A DNA stretch of 64,000 nucleotides. It comes from Lysobacteraceae bacterium. Its GTDB lineage: Bacteria > Pseudomonadota > Gammaproteobacteria > Xanthomonadales > Xanthomonadaceae. Shown here one piece after another: positions 17,232-25,110 of this stretch (its first letter is position 1; each line of letters begins with the position of its first letter). The translations under genes were made by a program, and so were the position numbers. The DNA lies in assembly GCA_023954075.1 (NCBI GenBank), contig JAMLIV010000002.1, positions 62,001 to 126,000 on the forward strand, read 5' to 3'. Under the pieces are notes generated by a model that did no database searches, was not told the origin of the DNA, and saw only the letters and a list, made by a program, of their open reading frames with translations.

Positions 17232-17987
17232 ATGTTCACCCGTTTGATGAATGTCTTTCGCGGCTTTCTGTCGCTGTTCGTCTCAGGCATCGAGAAGCGC
17301 AATCCCGAGGCGCTGCTGGAGCTGGAGCAGGAAAACCTGCGCAAGCAGATCGGCAGCTACAACCAGAGTCTGGCCGCCCACGCCGGCCTGGCCGAGCGCC
17401 TGATGAGCCAGGTGCGCAAGCTGGAAGCCGAGGACAGCGATCTGCGCGCCAAGACCCGCGCGCACCTGCGTGCCGGGAATCAGGCCGCCGCCGCCCAGCT
17501 CGCCCTGCGCCTGCAGACGGTGGCGCGCGAACTGGTCGAGAACCGCAGCCAGCTGGAGAACGCCGAGGAAACCTACAGGAACCTGGTCAAGGCCCGCGAC
17601 GTGGCGGTGAGCGCGGCGCGCGCCAAGATCGATGGCCTCAAGGGCGCGATCAACGACATGCGCATGAAAAAGGCGCTGGCCGACATGAACGAGATGGCGG
17701 CCGGCATGATCGGGCAGATCGGCGACTCGGGCGACACCCTCAACCGCCTGCACGAGATGGTCGAGGAAGAGCGCACCAAGCAGGCCGGCCGCGCGCGCGT
17801 GGCGAAGGATTCCATCGACATGGGCGAGATCAACCTCAAGGAAGCCGAGCAGCAGGCCCTGGCCGACCAGGCACTGGCCGACTTCGCCGCCGCCGAGGGC
17901 CTCACCCTGGAAGGTGCGCCGCTGCCGCAGCCGGCCGAGCGCAGCATGGGTTCGACGCCGCGCGCCAGCGACAGCGAATCGGCGTGA
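17232..17987 (+). CDS. PspA/IM30-family coiled-coil protein
   Basis: A 251-residue protein of the phage-shock PspA/IM30 (ESCRT-III-like) family. It has an amphipathic N-terminus (MFTRLMNVFRGFLSLFVSGI) and then almost continuous coiled coil with NPEALLELEQENLRKQI, LAERLMSQVRKLE and YRNLVKARDVAV patches. The family binds and stabilises stressed inner membranes. A GGAGG site lies just upstream of ATG 17232; an in-frame upstream extension lacks family similarity. It is the first gene of a five-gene plus-strand operon. Neither pspF nor pspB/C genes are near, so it belongs to the PspA-AAA context type rather than the E. coli psp operon. No membrane segment; cytosolic, membrane-peripheral. Confidence 0.85.
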   Translation: MFTRLMNVFRGFLSLFVSGIEKRNPEALLELEQENLRKQIGSYNQSLAAHAGLAERLMSQVRKLEAEDSDLRAKTRAHLRAGNQAAAAQLALRLQTVARELVENRSQLENAEETYRNLVKARDVAVSAARAKIDGLKGAINDMRMKKALADMNEMAAGMIGQIGDSGDTLNRLHEMVEEERTKQAGRARVAKDSIDMGEINLKEAEQQALADQALADFAAAEGLTLEGAPLPQPAERSMGSTPRASDSESA

Positions 17988-17996
17988 GCCTCATTT

Positions 17997-18026
17997 CTCC
18001 CTTTCCCCGCCCGCGGGGAGAGGGAG
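17997..18026 (+). other. Intercistronic stem-loop
   Basis: CTCCCTTTCCCCGC pairs with GCGGGGAGAGGGAG, a 14-bp stem with one G-U pair and a very short loop, in the 66-base gap between the PspA-like and AAA genes. It could protect the upstream message end or partially terminate, so that PspA is made in excess. No T run follows. Confidence 0.7.
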
Positions 18027-18053
18027 TCCGTCTCGATTCCTGGATAGGCCCAG

Positions 18054-19703
18054 ATGCCGCTGGAACCGCACGCACCCACCTGGCTGTCCGAACTGGCGCT
18101 TGCCTACGAGAGCGGTGCCCACGGGCAGTTCGTGCTGTACGGCAACAGCGCCGACCGCTTCGTGCTGGACGGCCGGCTGGTGTCCCTCACCCGATACCTT
18201 GACGCCCAGCTCCTGGGCGGTTTCCAGGTGGTGTTTTCCTACGATGCCGGCAACGGGCTGGCCGTCACGCGCGGTGCCGAGCGGCTGCGCGACTGGCCGG
18301 CCTTCGAGAAGCTCGGCCCGCTGCCGCGCGAGCCGCGCGCGGCGCTCGACGTGGTGGCACGCTACCTGCGTTACCGCGCCAACCTGCGCGCGCTGGGGCG
18401 CGGCGAGGACGAGCACATCGCCTTCATCCTGCGCGGCGTCGACCAGTGGCTTCCGGGCGGTCGTCCAGGTGATTTCGAGATCGCCAGCCTCGCCAGCCTG
18501 ATCCGCGACTTCGCCAGCGAAGCACCCTATTCCGAGCTCGCGTTCGCCAGTTTTCTCATCGCCGACAACCTCAACGATCTGCACCCGCAGGTCGCCTTCA
18601 ACCCGCGCGTGGCGCGCCTGCGCATCCCGCTGCCCGACGTGCCCCGGCTCACCGCCGCACTCGCGCAGCTGCGCCTGGACCACCCGGCCGCGTTCGATCC
18701 CGGGCAGGGCGACGAAACCGCCGCGCAGGCGCTGGCCGGAGTCAGCATCAGCGCGCTGCAAAGCCTGGTGCGCCAGCGCGCGCACGAGCATCGGCCGCTG
18801 CAGCCGGCGGATTTCGTCCAGGTGAAGAAGGCGCTGGTGGAGGGCGATGCCGCGGGCCTGATCGAATTCGTCGAATCGCGCCGCAGTCTGGACGACTACC
18901 ACGCGCCGGACGTGCTCAAGGACTGGCTGCGCCAGGACATCGCGCTGTGGCGCGCGGGCGATCTGCGCGCGCTGCCGATGGGCTACCTCCTGTGCGGGCC
19001 GGTCGGCACCGGCAAGACCTATCTGGTCGAGTGCCTTGCCGGCGAAGCGGGCGTGCCGGTGGTCAAGCTCAAGAACTTCCGCGACCGCTGGGTCGGTTCG
19101 AGCGAAGGCAACCTGGAAAAGATCTTCCGCCTGATCCGCGCGCTGGGGCGCTGCATCGTGTTCATCGACGAGGCCGACCAGACCCTCGGGCGGCGCGATT
19201 CGGGCAGCGGCGACAGCGGCCTCTCGGGCCGGCTGTATTCGATGATCGCGCAGGAAATGAGCGACTCGGGCAACCGCGGCCGGCTGATGTGGATGCTCGC
19301 CTCCTCGCGCCCCGACCTGATCGAGGTGGACCTCAAGCGCCCCGGGCGGGTAGACGTGAAGGTGCCGCTGCTGCCCACCGCCAGCGCGGAGGAAAGCGCG
19401 GCGCTGCTCAACGTCCTGCTCAAGCGCTTCGGCATCGCGCCCGGTGCCGGGGCGATGGCCGGCCTCGCGCTGCCGATCCTGCTCACGCCCGGTGCCGCCG
19501 AGGCGCTGGCGGTCAAGACCTATCGCCTCACCCGCACCCGCGGGCTCGATGTCCTGGCAGCGCTGGAGGAATGCCTGACCGGCTACCAGCCGCCGGTGCC
19601 GGCCGACGTGATGGCCTTCCAGATGCGCATCGCGATCCGCGAGGCCACCGACATGAAGTTCGTGCCGGAAGCCCTGCGCCACTACGGCGGAGACGCGACG
19701 TGA
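18054..19703 (+). CDS. AAA-family ATPase, PspA-associated
   Basis: A 549-residue cytosolic protein. The C-terminal AAA module (about 320-490) shows Walker A GPVGTGKT, Walker B IVFIDEAD, a sensor region LASSRPDLIE and the arginine finger in KRPGRVD, like FtsH/ClpX-type remodelling ATPases but without a protease domain. The N-terminal 300 residues begin with HGQFVLYGNSADRFVL and resemble the substrate-handling part of other large AAA proteins paired with PspA. Known PspA genomic contexts include AAA ATPases that may remodel PspA polymers; that role is inferred here. Its stop overlaps the next start as GTGA. Confidence 0.82.
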   Translation: MPLEPHAPTWLSELALAYESGAHGQFVLYGNSADRFVLDGRLVSLTRYLDAQLLGGFQVVFSYDAGNGLAVTRGAERLRDWPAFEKLGPLPREPRAALDVVARYLRYRANLRALGRGEDEHIAFILRGVDQWLPGGRPGDFEIASLASLIRDFASEAPYSELAFASFLIADNLNDLHPQVAFNPRVARLRIPLPDVPRLTAALAQLRLDHPAAFDPGQGDETAAQALAGVSISALQSLVRQRAHEHRPLQPADFVQVKKALVEGDAAGLIEFVESRRSLDDYHAPDVLKDWLRQDIALWRAGDLRALPMGYLLCGPVGTGKTYLVECLAGEAGVPVVKLKNFRDRWVGSSEGNLEKIFRLIRALGRCIVFIDEADQTLGRRDSGSGDSGLSGRLYSMIAQEMSDSGNRGRLMWMLASSRPDLIEVDLKRPGRVDVKVPLLPTASAEESAALLNVLLKRFGIAPGAGAMAGLALPILLTPGAAEALAVKTYRLTRTRGLDVLAALEECLTGYQPPVPADVMAFQMRIAIREATDMKFVPEALRHYGGDAT

Positions 19704-20557
19704 GCTTCGCGCGCCGCCTCTGGGCCGCGTTCACGGCGCGGCCAATGGGAATGCCGATCCCACCCAATTTTTTCTTCCTCGGTGCCATGGGCCTGCTCGG
19801 CGTCTTCCTCAGCCCGGGCTTCTGGCTGCTCGGTGCCGGTCTGGAGCTGGCCTACCTGCTCGGCATGGCCAGCAACCGCCGCTTTCGCGCGGCGGTGGAG
19901 GCCCAGGCGGCGCGCGAGGATCCCGGCGAGAGGCGCTACTTCACCCTGCTCGATGCGCTCGACCGCGAGCGGCGCGAGCGCCAGCGCACGCTGGAGCGGC
20001 GCGGGCGCGAGATCCTGGCGCTGCTCGACGCCGACCCGATGATGCGCAGCTACGCCGACAGCATCGAGCAGCTGGTCTGGCTGCATCTGCGCATGCTCAG
20101 CGCCAGTCAGACCATTTCCCAGGTGCTGGTCGGCGCGCGCGAGGACAGCGCGCGGCTGCAGCAGCAGGAAGACGGCATCGACCGCCGCCTGGGCCAGGCC
20201 GATCTCGACCCGGAGCTGCGCCGCAGCCTGGAGCAGCAGAAGCAGGTGATCGATGCGCGCCAGGCCGCGCACGCCCAGGCCGCCCTGCGCGCTGAGCGCA
20301 TCGACGCGGAGCTGGCGCGCATCGACCAGCAGGTTTCGCTGATCCGCGAGCAGGCGCTCCTGGCCGGCGATGAAAAGCGCATCGGCAGTTCGCTCGACGC
20401 CCTCACCTCGGCCTTCAACGAGGCCGACCGCTGGCTCGACAGCCAGCGCGACCTGCTGGGCGCGCTGGACCTCGATGAAACCGCCGCGCTGCCCCAGCGG
20501 GTGCTGCGCGGCAACCCCGTCACTGACAAACCCCTGTCCGAAGGAGAGTCGCGATGA
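19700..20557 (+). CDS. Hydrophobic-hairpin coiled-coil protein of the PspA-like operon
   Basis: I do not recognise a named family. The 285 residues begin with a short basic segment, then a hydrophobic stretch at about 22-55 (FFFLGAMGLLGVFLSPGFW and LLGAGLELAYLLGMA) able to form one or two membrane helices, followed by about 220 residues of charged coiled coil rich in Arg, Glu, Gln and Leu (LDALDRERRERQRTLERR, LRAERIDAELARIDQQV). The start is GTG 19700 overlapping the AAA stop. A membrane-tethered partner of PspA or the ATPase fits the layout, but that is inference from position only. Confidence 0.7.
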   Translation: MSFARRLWAAFTARPMGMPIPPNFFFLGAMGLLGVFLSPGFWLLGAGLELAYLLGMASNRRFRAAVEAQAAREDPGERRYFTLLDALDRERRERQRTLERRGREILALLDADPMMRSYADSIEQLVWLHLRMLSASQTISQVLVGAREDSARLQQQEDGIDRRLGQADLDPELRRSLEQQKQVIDARQAAHAQAALRAERIDAELARIDQQVSLIREQALLAGDEKRIGSSLDALTSAFNEADRWLDSQRDLLGALDLDETAALPQRVLRGNPVTDKPLSEGESR

Positions 20558-22257
20558 AGTCGATCCATCCGCAGACCACCCGTGCCCGACGCCAGCGCGG
20601 CAGCGCCGCCGGCGTCGTGATCACCCTCATCCTGATCCTGGCGCTGCTCGGTCTCGGCGGCTGGCTGGTGCTGCGCGACATGAAGACCCCCGACCTGCCG
20701 GCGGACGGCAGCCGCGATGCGGTCCAGGCGCGCGCGGAGGCGGTCGATGCGCCCGATCCGATCGAGCCGCTCACCGCACTGCCCGCCCTCGATGCCGCCG
20801 CGGCCTACCAGCCACAGGGCGACATCATCGACGTGGACATCAGCGAGTACGCCGGCTACGCCGGCCTCGTGGTCGCCAACGGCGGGCTGGCACCCAATCC
20901 CGACTCCTTCTTCGCGCGCAACTACGGCTTCCAGGTGCGGCTGAAGCTGGAGGAGGAGGAAGGCTGGTCCAAGCTCAACAACGGCCGCGTCGCTGCCTCG
21001 GTGACCACGGTCGACACCCTCGCGGTGCTGGGACGGCAGTTCGACATCGTGGTGCCGGCGCAGATCGGCTTTTCGCGCGGTGCCGACCAGGTGGTCGTGG
21101 ATGCGGGGATCACCTCGATCAACCAGCTCAAGGGGCGCGTGCTGGCGGCCTCGCAGTTCAACGAAAGCGAGTTCTTCATCCGCTACCTCGCCTCCGAAGC
21201 GGGCGTGCCGGTGAAGGTGCTGCGCGACCTCGACGCGCGGCCGGCGGCCGGCGAGCTGGGGCTGGTGTTCTACGAGGATGCCTTCGTGGCCTGCGACGCC
21301 TACGCGGCCGAGCTTTCCATCAGCCGCCCGCGCCTCAACGGCTGCGTCGGCTGGTCGCCGCGCACCGACGAGGTGGTGGCCGCTTCGGGCGGGCGCGCCA
21401 AGGCGCTGGTCTCCAACAGAAACCTGCTGGTGGTGGCCGACATCCTCACCGTCAACAAGGGCTTTGCCCAGGCCCGGCCGGAGTGGGTGAAGGGACTGGT
21501 GCACGGGCTGATGGAAGGCAATCGACAGGTGCGCGACACCCCCGAGGCGCATCTGGAGGTGATCGCCAAGGCGTTCGAATGGAGCGTGGCCGACACGCGC
21601 GCCGAGCTGGCCAAGGTGCACCTGTCCAACCTGCCGGAGAACCTCGCGTTTTTCAGCGGCCAGATCGATGCGGCCGGCTCCTTCCAGGGCATCTTCCAGT
21701 CTTCGGTGCTGGCCTACGGCAACCTCATCCGCAACCCGGCCGATCCGGCGCGTTTCGTCGATACCCAGTGGCTCGACGCGCTGACCAAGGCGGGCCAGTT
21801 CGCCGGCCAGACCATCGCCATCGCGCCGATCCGCACCGGCGGCGCGGTGTCGCTGGAGGGCGACGCACTCCTCAGTCGCGACATCCGCTTCTTCTTCGAA
21901 CCCAATTCCGCCGTGCTGGACCGCAACGCCAGCCAGAACCAGGAATACCTCGACACCATCCGCAACTTCCTGCAGGTCAGCCCCGGCTCGATCGTGCTGC
22001 TGCGCGGTCACGTCGACAACGCGCGCCTGCCCGAGTTCGAGAAGCAGGGCGGGCAGCCGCTGGTGCGCTCGATGGCGCTCAAGGCGATGGAGCTGTCGCG
22101 CCAGCGCGCCCAGGCGGTGCGCGACGCGCTGCTGGCGCGCTATCCGAAAATCGATCCGGCGCGCATCGAGCTGGTCGGGCGCGGCTGGGAGGAGCCGGCC
22201 AGCCCGGACAGCGACCTCAACCGCCGCGTCGAGGTGCAGTGGTTCACGCTGGAATGA
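20554..22257 (+). CDS. Membrane-anchored solute-binding protein fused to OmpA domain
   Basis: A 567-residue protein with an unusual layout. One N-terminal membrane anchor (about 19-41, VVITLILILALLGLGGWLVL) is followed by a periplasmic type 2 solute-binding domain of the NMT1/SsuA kind (about 90-400, with FDIVVPAQIGFSRGADQVVV and LLVVADILTVN). The C-terminal OmpA-like peptidoglycan-binding domain (about 435-567) has IRFFFEPNSAVL, LLRGHVDN, LSRQRAQAV and GRGWEEP...NRRVEV. Similar proteins are annotated as phosphate ABC transporter substrate-binding/OmpA proteins, but no transporter genes are near, so a sensor or envelope-tethering role is more likely. ATG 20554 overlaps the previous stop (ATGA). 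Confidence 0.83.
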   Translation: MKSIHPQTTRARRQRGSAAGVVITLILILALLGLGGWLVLRDMKTPDLPADGSRDAVQARAEAVDAPDPIEPLTALPALDAAAAYQPQGDIIDVDISEYAGYAGLVVANGGLAPNPDSFFARNYGFQVRLKLEEEEGWSKLNNGRVAASVTTVDTLAVLGRQFDIVVPAQIGFSRGADQVVVDAGITSINQLKGRVLAASQFNESEFFIRYLASEAGVPVKVLRDLDARPAAGELGLVFYEDAFVACDAYAAELSISRPRLNGCVGWSPRTDEVVAASGGRAKALVSNRNLLVVADILTVNKGFAQARPEWVKGLVHGLMEGNRQVRDTPEAHLEVIAKAFEWSVADTRAELAKVHLSNLPENLAFFSGQIDAAGSFQGIFQSSVLAYGNLIRNPADPARFVDTQWLDALTKAGQFAGQTIAIAPIRTGGAVSLEGDALLSRDIRFFFEPNSAVLDRNASQNQEYLDTIRNFLQVSPGSIVLLRGHVDNARLPEFEKQGGQPLVRSMALKAMELSRQRAQAVRDALLARYPKIDPARIELVGRGWEEPASPDSDLNRRVEVQWFTLE

Positions 22258-24443
22258 CGCCGGTCGGCGCACCCGCCGCCCGGCCGCGCCGCATGCTGCG
22301 CCTGCTGCGCATCGCGCTGGTCGGGGTGGCCGCGTACCTGGTCCTGGCCAACGCGCTGATCAATTCGCCGCTGCTCGAGCCTCTGGTCAACCGCAAGCCC
22401 GAGCGCTTCCAGATGGACTGGCAGGGCGGCTGGATGCTCTGGCCCGGCCGCATCACGCTCACCCGGGTGACGCTGGGCGGGCAGGCGCGCAGCACCGCCT
22501 GGGAAATCGGTGCCGACCGCGCCCGCGGCCGGATCGCCCTCTGGCCGCTGCTGCGCCGGGAACTGCGCTTCACGTGGATCGAGGCGGACGCGCCGCGCGT
22601 CAGCGTGCGGCAAGTGGAACCCGCCCTGCCCGCGCCGCCGCACGGGGAGCGCGCGCTGCGCCTGGTATTCGACCAGGTGCGGGTGGATTCAACCCTGCGT
22701 CTGGACGTCGGTGATGCCACGCTGGAAGGCCTGGCGCAGGCCGAGGCGCGCTGGCACCAGCAGCTGCGCGGCGGCCCGTTCGAACTGCTGCCCTCGCGCC
22801 TGCACCTGCAGCAGGCACGGATGCTGCACGGTGGGCGCGTGCTGGTGCATGACGCAACGATCGATGCTGCGGCACGCATCGACGCCCACCGCCGGCGCGA
22901 GCATCCCGGCGCGGCGATCCTCGATCTGCTGGTCGCCGAACTGCGCCTTGACGCCGATGCGTTCGGCCTCGTTGCCAGCATCGCCGAAGACATGCAGGTG
23001 GCAACCCGCACCAGTACGGATTCGGGACGGATCGAAGCCCGACTCGATCTCGACCACGGCCTGCTCGCGCCGGGCAGCGCGCTGGATCTGCGACTGCCGC
23101 TCGCCGTCACCGCGTTTTCCGGGCTGACGACGGATGGCGAGGCGCGGCTTGCGCTGCGCGCGCGTGACGACGACCTGGCGCTCGCGCTCGATCTGCCGCC
23201 GATTCCCGACCTGATCCAGCGCGCCAGCGCGCGGCTCGTGCTCGCTTCCCGCCGCCTGCCGCTGCCGCCCTGGCCGCAGCAGCTGGCGCGGCTCGATGGC
23301 GACATCGAGCTCGACTCGAAATTTCCCTCGCTCGCCGCCATCAGGCCGCTGTTCCGCCGCCTGCAGGACTTTGAACTGGAGGGTCGCGGCGAGGTGAAGG
23401 GCAGGATCCGGGTGACGGCGGGCCATCTGGCACCCGGCACCGCGCTGGCGATCCGCGACGCCGAGTTCGGCCTGTCCGCATACGCGCACCGCTTCCAGGG
23501 CGCAGCGCACGCGCGCGCCGACATCGAACCGGGGGATGGCGGCGAAGCGCGACTGGTCGCCTCCGTGGTACTCGATCGCTTCGACCTGGCACCCGCCGGA
23601 AAGCCCGACGCGGTGCTGGGCTCGGGCCGCGATTTGCGTCTGGAACTGGCCGGTACCGGGCAGATGCAGACCCTGGCGGACTCGCTCGATGTGCGCCTGC
23701 GATTCCGCGATGCCCGCCTCCCCGACCTCGCGCGCTTCAACCGCTATCTGCCGCCGCACGGCGTGAAGCTCCTCGCCGGGCGCGGCAGCATCGATGCCGA
23801 CATGCGCATGCAGGTGGCGGAAAACCGCAGCGGCGGCACCTTCCTGCTCCGCGCCACGGAGGCCACCCTGAGCCTGGGCGAACTGGTGCTGCGCGGCAAT
23901 CTCCTGGTCGATGCGCACCTGGCCGCCGCCAGCCTCGCCGAACGCCAGTTCCACCTGCCCGGTACCCGCATCGCGCTGCAGCACGTCGGCATCCTGCGGC
24001 CGGAAAGCGAGACGACGCGCGGCTGGTGGGGCGTGGCCGAACTCAAGGACGGCCTGATGGACTTCGAGCAGCCGATGGCGCTGGCGGTCGATGCGCAAGT
24101 GAAGCTGCGCGACGTGGCCCCGCTGCTTTCCGTCTTTGCCCAGCGCCGCCAGTTCCCGACCTGGATCCGCCGCCTGATCGACGCCGGCGAAGCCGACGCC
24201 AGCGCACGGCTCCAGCGCCAGGGCGAGTGCCTCGTCGTCGACGACATGCGGGCCAACAACGACCGCTTCGACCTCGAAGGGCGCATCCGCTACTGCGGCG
24301 AGCAGCCGTCCGGCCAGCTCCACGCCCGCTGGGGCGTGCTCGGCGTGGGCGTGGACGTGGACAACGGCCAGCGCCAGTTCCGCCTCAAGGGCGCAAAAAA
24401 GTGGTTCGAGGCGCAGCCCGGGTACGTTCGGGCGGCGAATTAA
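22254..24443 (+). CDS. AsmA-like large periplasmic protein
   Basis: Fifth gene of the operon, starting with ATG at 22254 that overlaps the previous stop as ATGA. The 729 residues have one N-terminal membrane helix (about 15-36, LLRIALVGVAAYLVLANALI) followed by a long beta-rich periplasmic region with repeated short motifs of the AsmA/YhdP/TamB type (for example WQGGWMLWPGRITLTRVTLGG near 60). Bridge-like AsmA proteins carry phospholipid between membranes; membership is judged from architecture, not from a signature motif. Together with PspA this suggests membrane-lipid or envelope homeostasis. A DUF748-type protein is the alternative name. Confidence 0.65.
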   Translation: MTPVGAPAARPRRMLRLLRIALVGVAAYLVLANALINSPLLEPLVNRKPERFQMDWQGGWMLWPGRITLTRVTLGGQARSTAWEIGADRARGRIALWPLLRRELRFTWIEADAPRVSVRQVEPALPAPPHGERALRLVFDQVRVDSTLRLDVGDATLEGLAQAEARWHQQLRGGPFELLPSRLHLQQARMLHGGRVLVHDATIDAAARIDAHRRREHPGAAILDLLVAELRLDADAFGLVASIAEDMQVATRTSTDSGRIEARLDLDHGLLAPGSALDLRLPLAVTAFSGLTTDGEARLALRARDDDLALALDLPPIPDLIQRASARLVLASRRLPLPPWPQQLARLDGDIELDSKFPSLAAIRPLFRRLQDFELEGRGEVKGRIRVTAGHLAPGTALAIRDAEFGLSAYAHRFQGAAHARADIEPGDGGEARLVASVVLDRFDLAPAGKPDAVLGSGRDLRLELAGTGQMQTLADSLDVRLRFRDARLPDLARFNRYLPPHGVKLLAGRGSIDADMRMQVAENRSGGTFLLRATEATLSLGELVLRGNLLVDAHLAAASLAERQFHLPGTRIALQHVGILRPESETTRGWWGVAELKDGLMDFEQPMALAVDAQVKLRDVAPLLSVFAQRRQFPTWIRRLIDAGEADASARLQRQGECLVVDDMRANNDRFDLEGRIRYCGEQPSGQLHARWGVLGVGVDVDNGQRQFRLKGAKKWFEAQPGYVRAAN

Positions 24444-24552
24444 CCCCGCGCTTCAATGCCGCGCGCGTGCTCCAGGTGCGCCCGGGGGAGCGCGCCCGGG
24501 TCGGTGCCGGCGCGATGGCGGCGGCACCGGCGAATCCGCCATGCCCCCGGAC

Positions 24553-24981
24553 TCAGGGATTTCCCGCCAGCCGCACACCGTCGGCGATGATGCGGTATTC
24601 CACGGCGGCGACGTCGCCGCCGTTGCCGTCCGCCTTCATGTGCGCGATCTGCGCCGCGGTCAGCGCCTTGCGCGCGAGCGTGCCGTGCACGATGGCGCTG
24701 CCGGTGGAATCCTTCGGGATGAAGAAGGCGTCCGCGCCGAACATCACGCGCGCGGCCTGGCCCTCGTGTTCGAGCACCATCCAGCAGCCCTTGCTCTGGC
24801 AGACCTCGGTGATGCGGCCGCTGTATAGCGCAGGCTTGTCGGCGTGGGCATCGAACGCGGCGATGGCCTCGGACACCGGCACGGCGGCACCGTCGGCAAA
24901 GGCTTCGCCGTAGGCGGTGTAGCCGCCGGCGTGGGCGAGGAAGGCGGCGGCGGAAAGCAGGCAGGCGGCGAGGAAGCGCAT
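24553..24981 (-). CDS. DUF4920 family secreted protein
   Basis: A 142-residue exported protein. The signal peptide is clear (MRFLAACLLSAAAFLAHA, cleavage after AHA). The mature part has GEAFADGAAVPVSEAIAA and the family core SGRITEVCQSKGCWMVLEHEGQAARVMF with paired cysteines, followed by FFIPKDSTGSAIVHGTL; this matches DUF4920, an OB-fold-like domain of unknown function. Convergent with the AsmA-like gene and divergent from hrpB (129 bases between starts). The function is not known. Confidence 0.82.
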   Translation of the reverse strand: MRFLAACLLSAAAFLAHAGGYTAYGEAFADGAAVPVSEAIAAFDAHADKPALYSGRITEVCQSKGCWMVLEHEGQAARVMFGADAFFIPKDSTGSAIVHGTLARKALTAAQIAHMKADGNGGDVAAVEYRIIADGVRLAGNP

Positions 24982-25110
24982 GGGAAGCTCCACGGAGCAG
25001 GGAAAGGTGGGCAGACGATAGCGGCGGACCTTCGCGCCTGCCAGAGGCCGCGCGCGGCACCAGCCGCCCGCCGCTGCGCGGCGCGCGCCCTGCGCTACCC
25101 TTCGCAGCCC

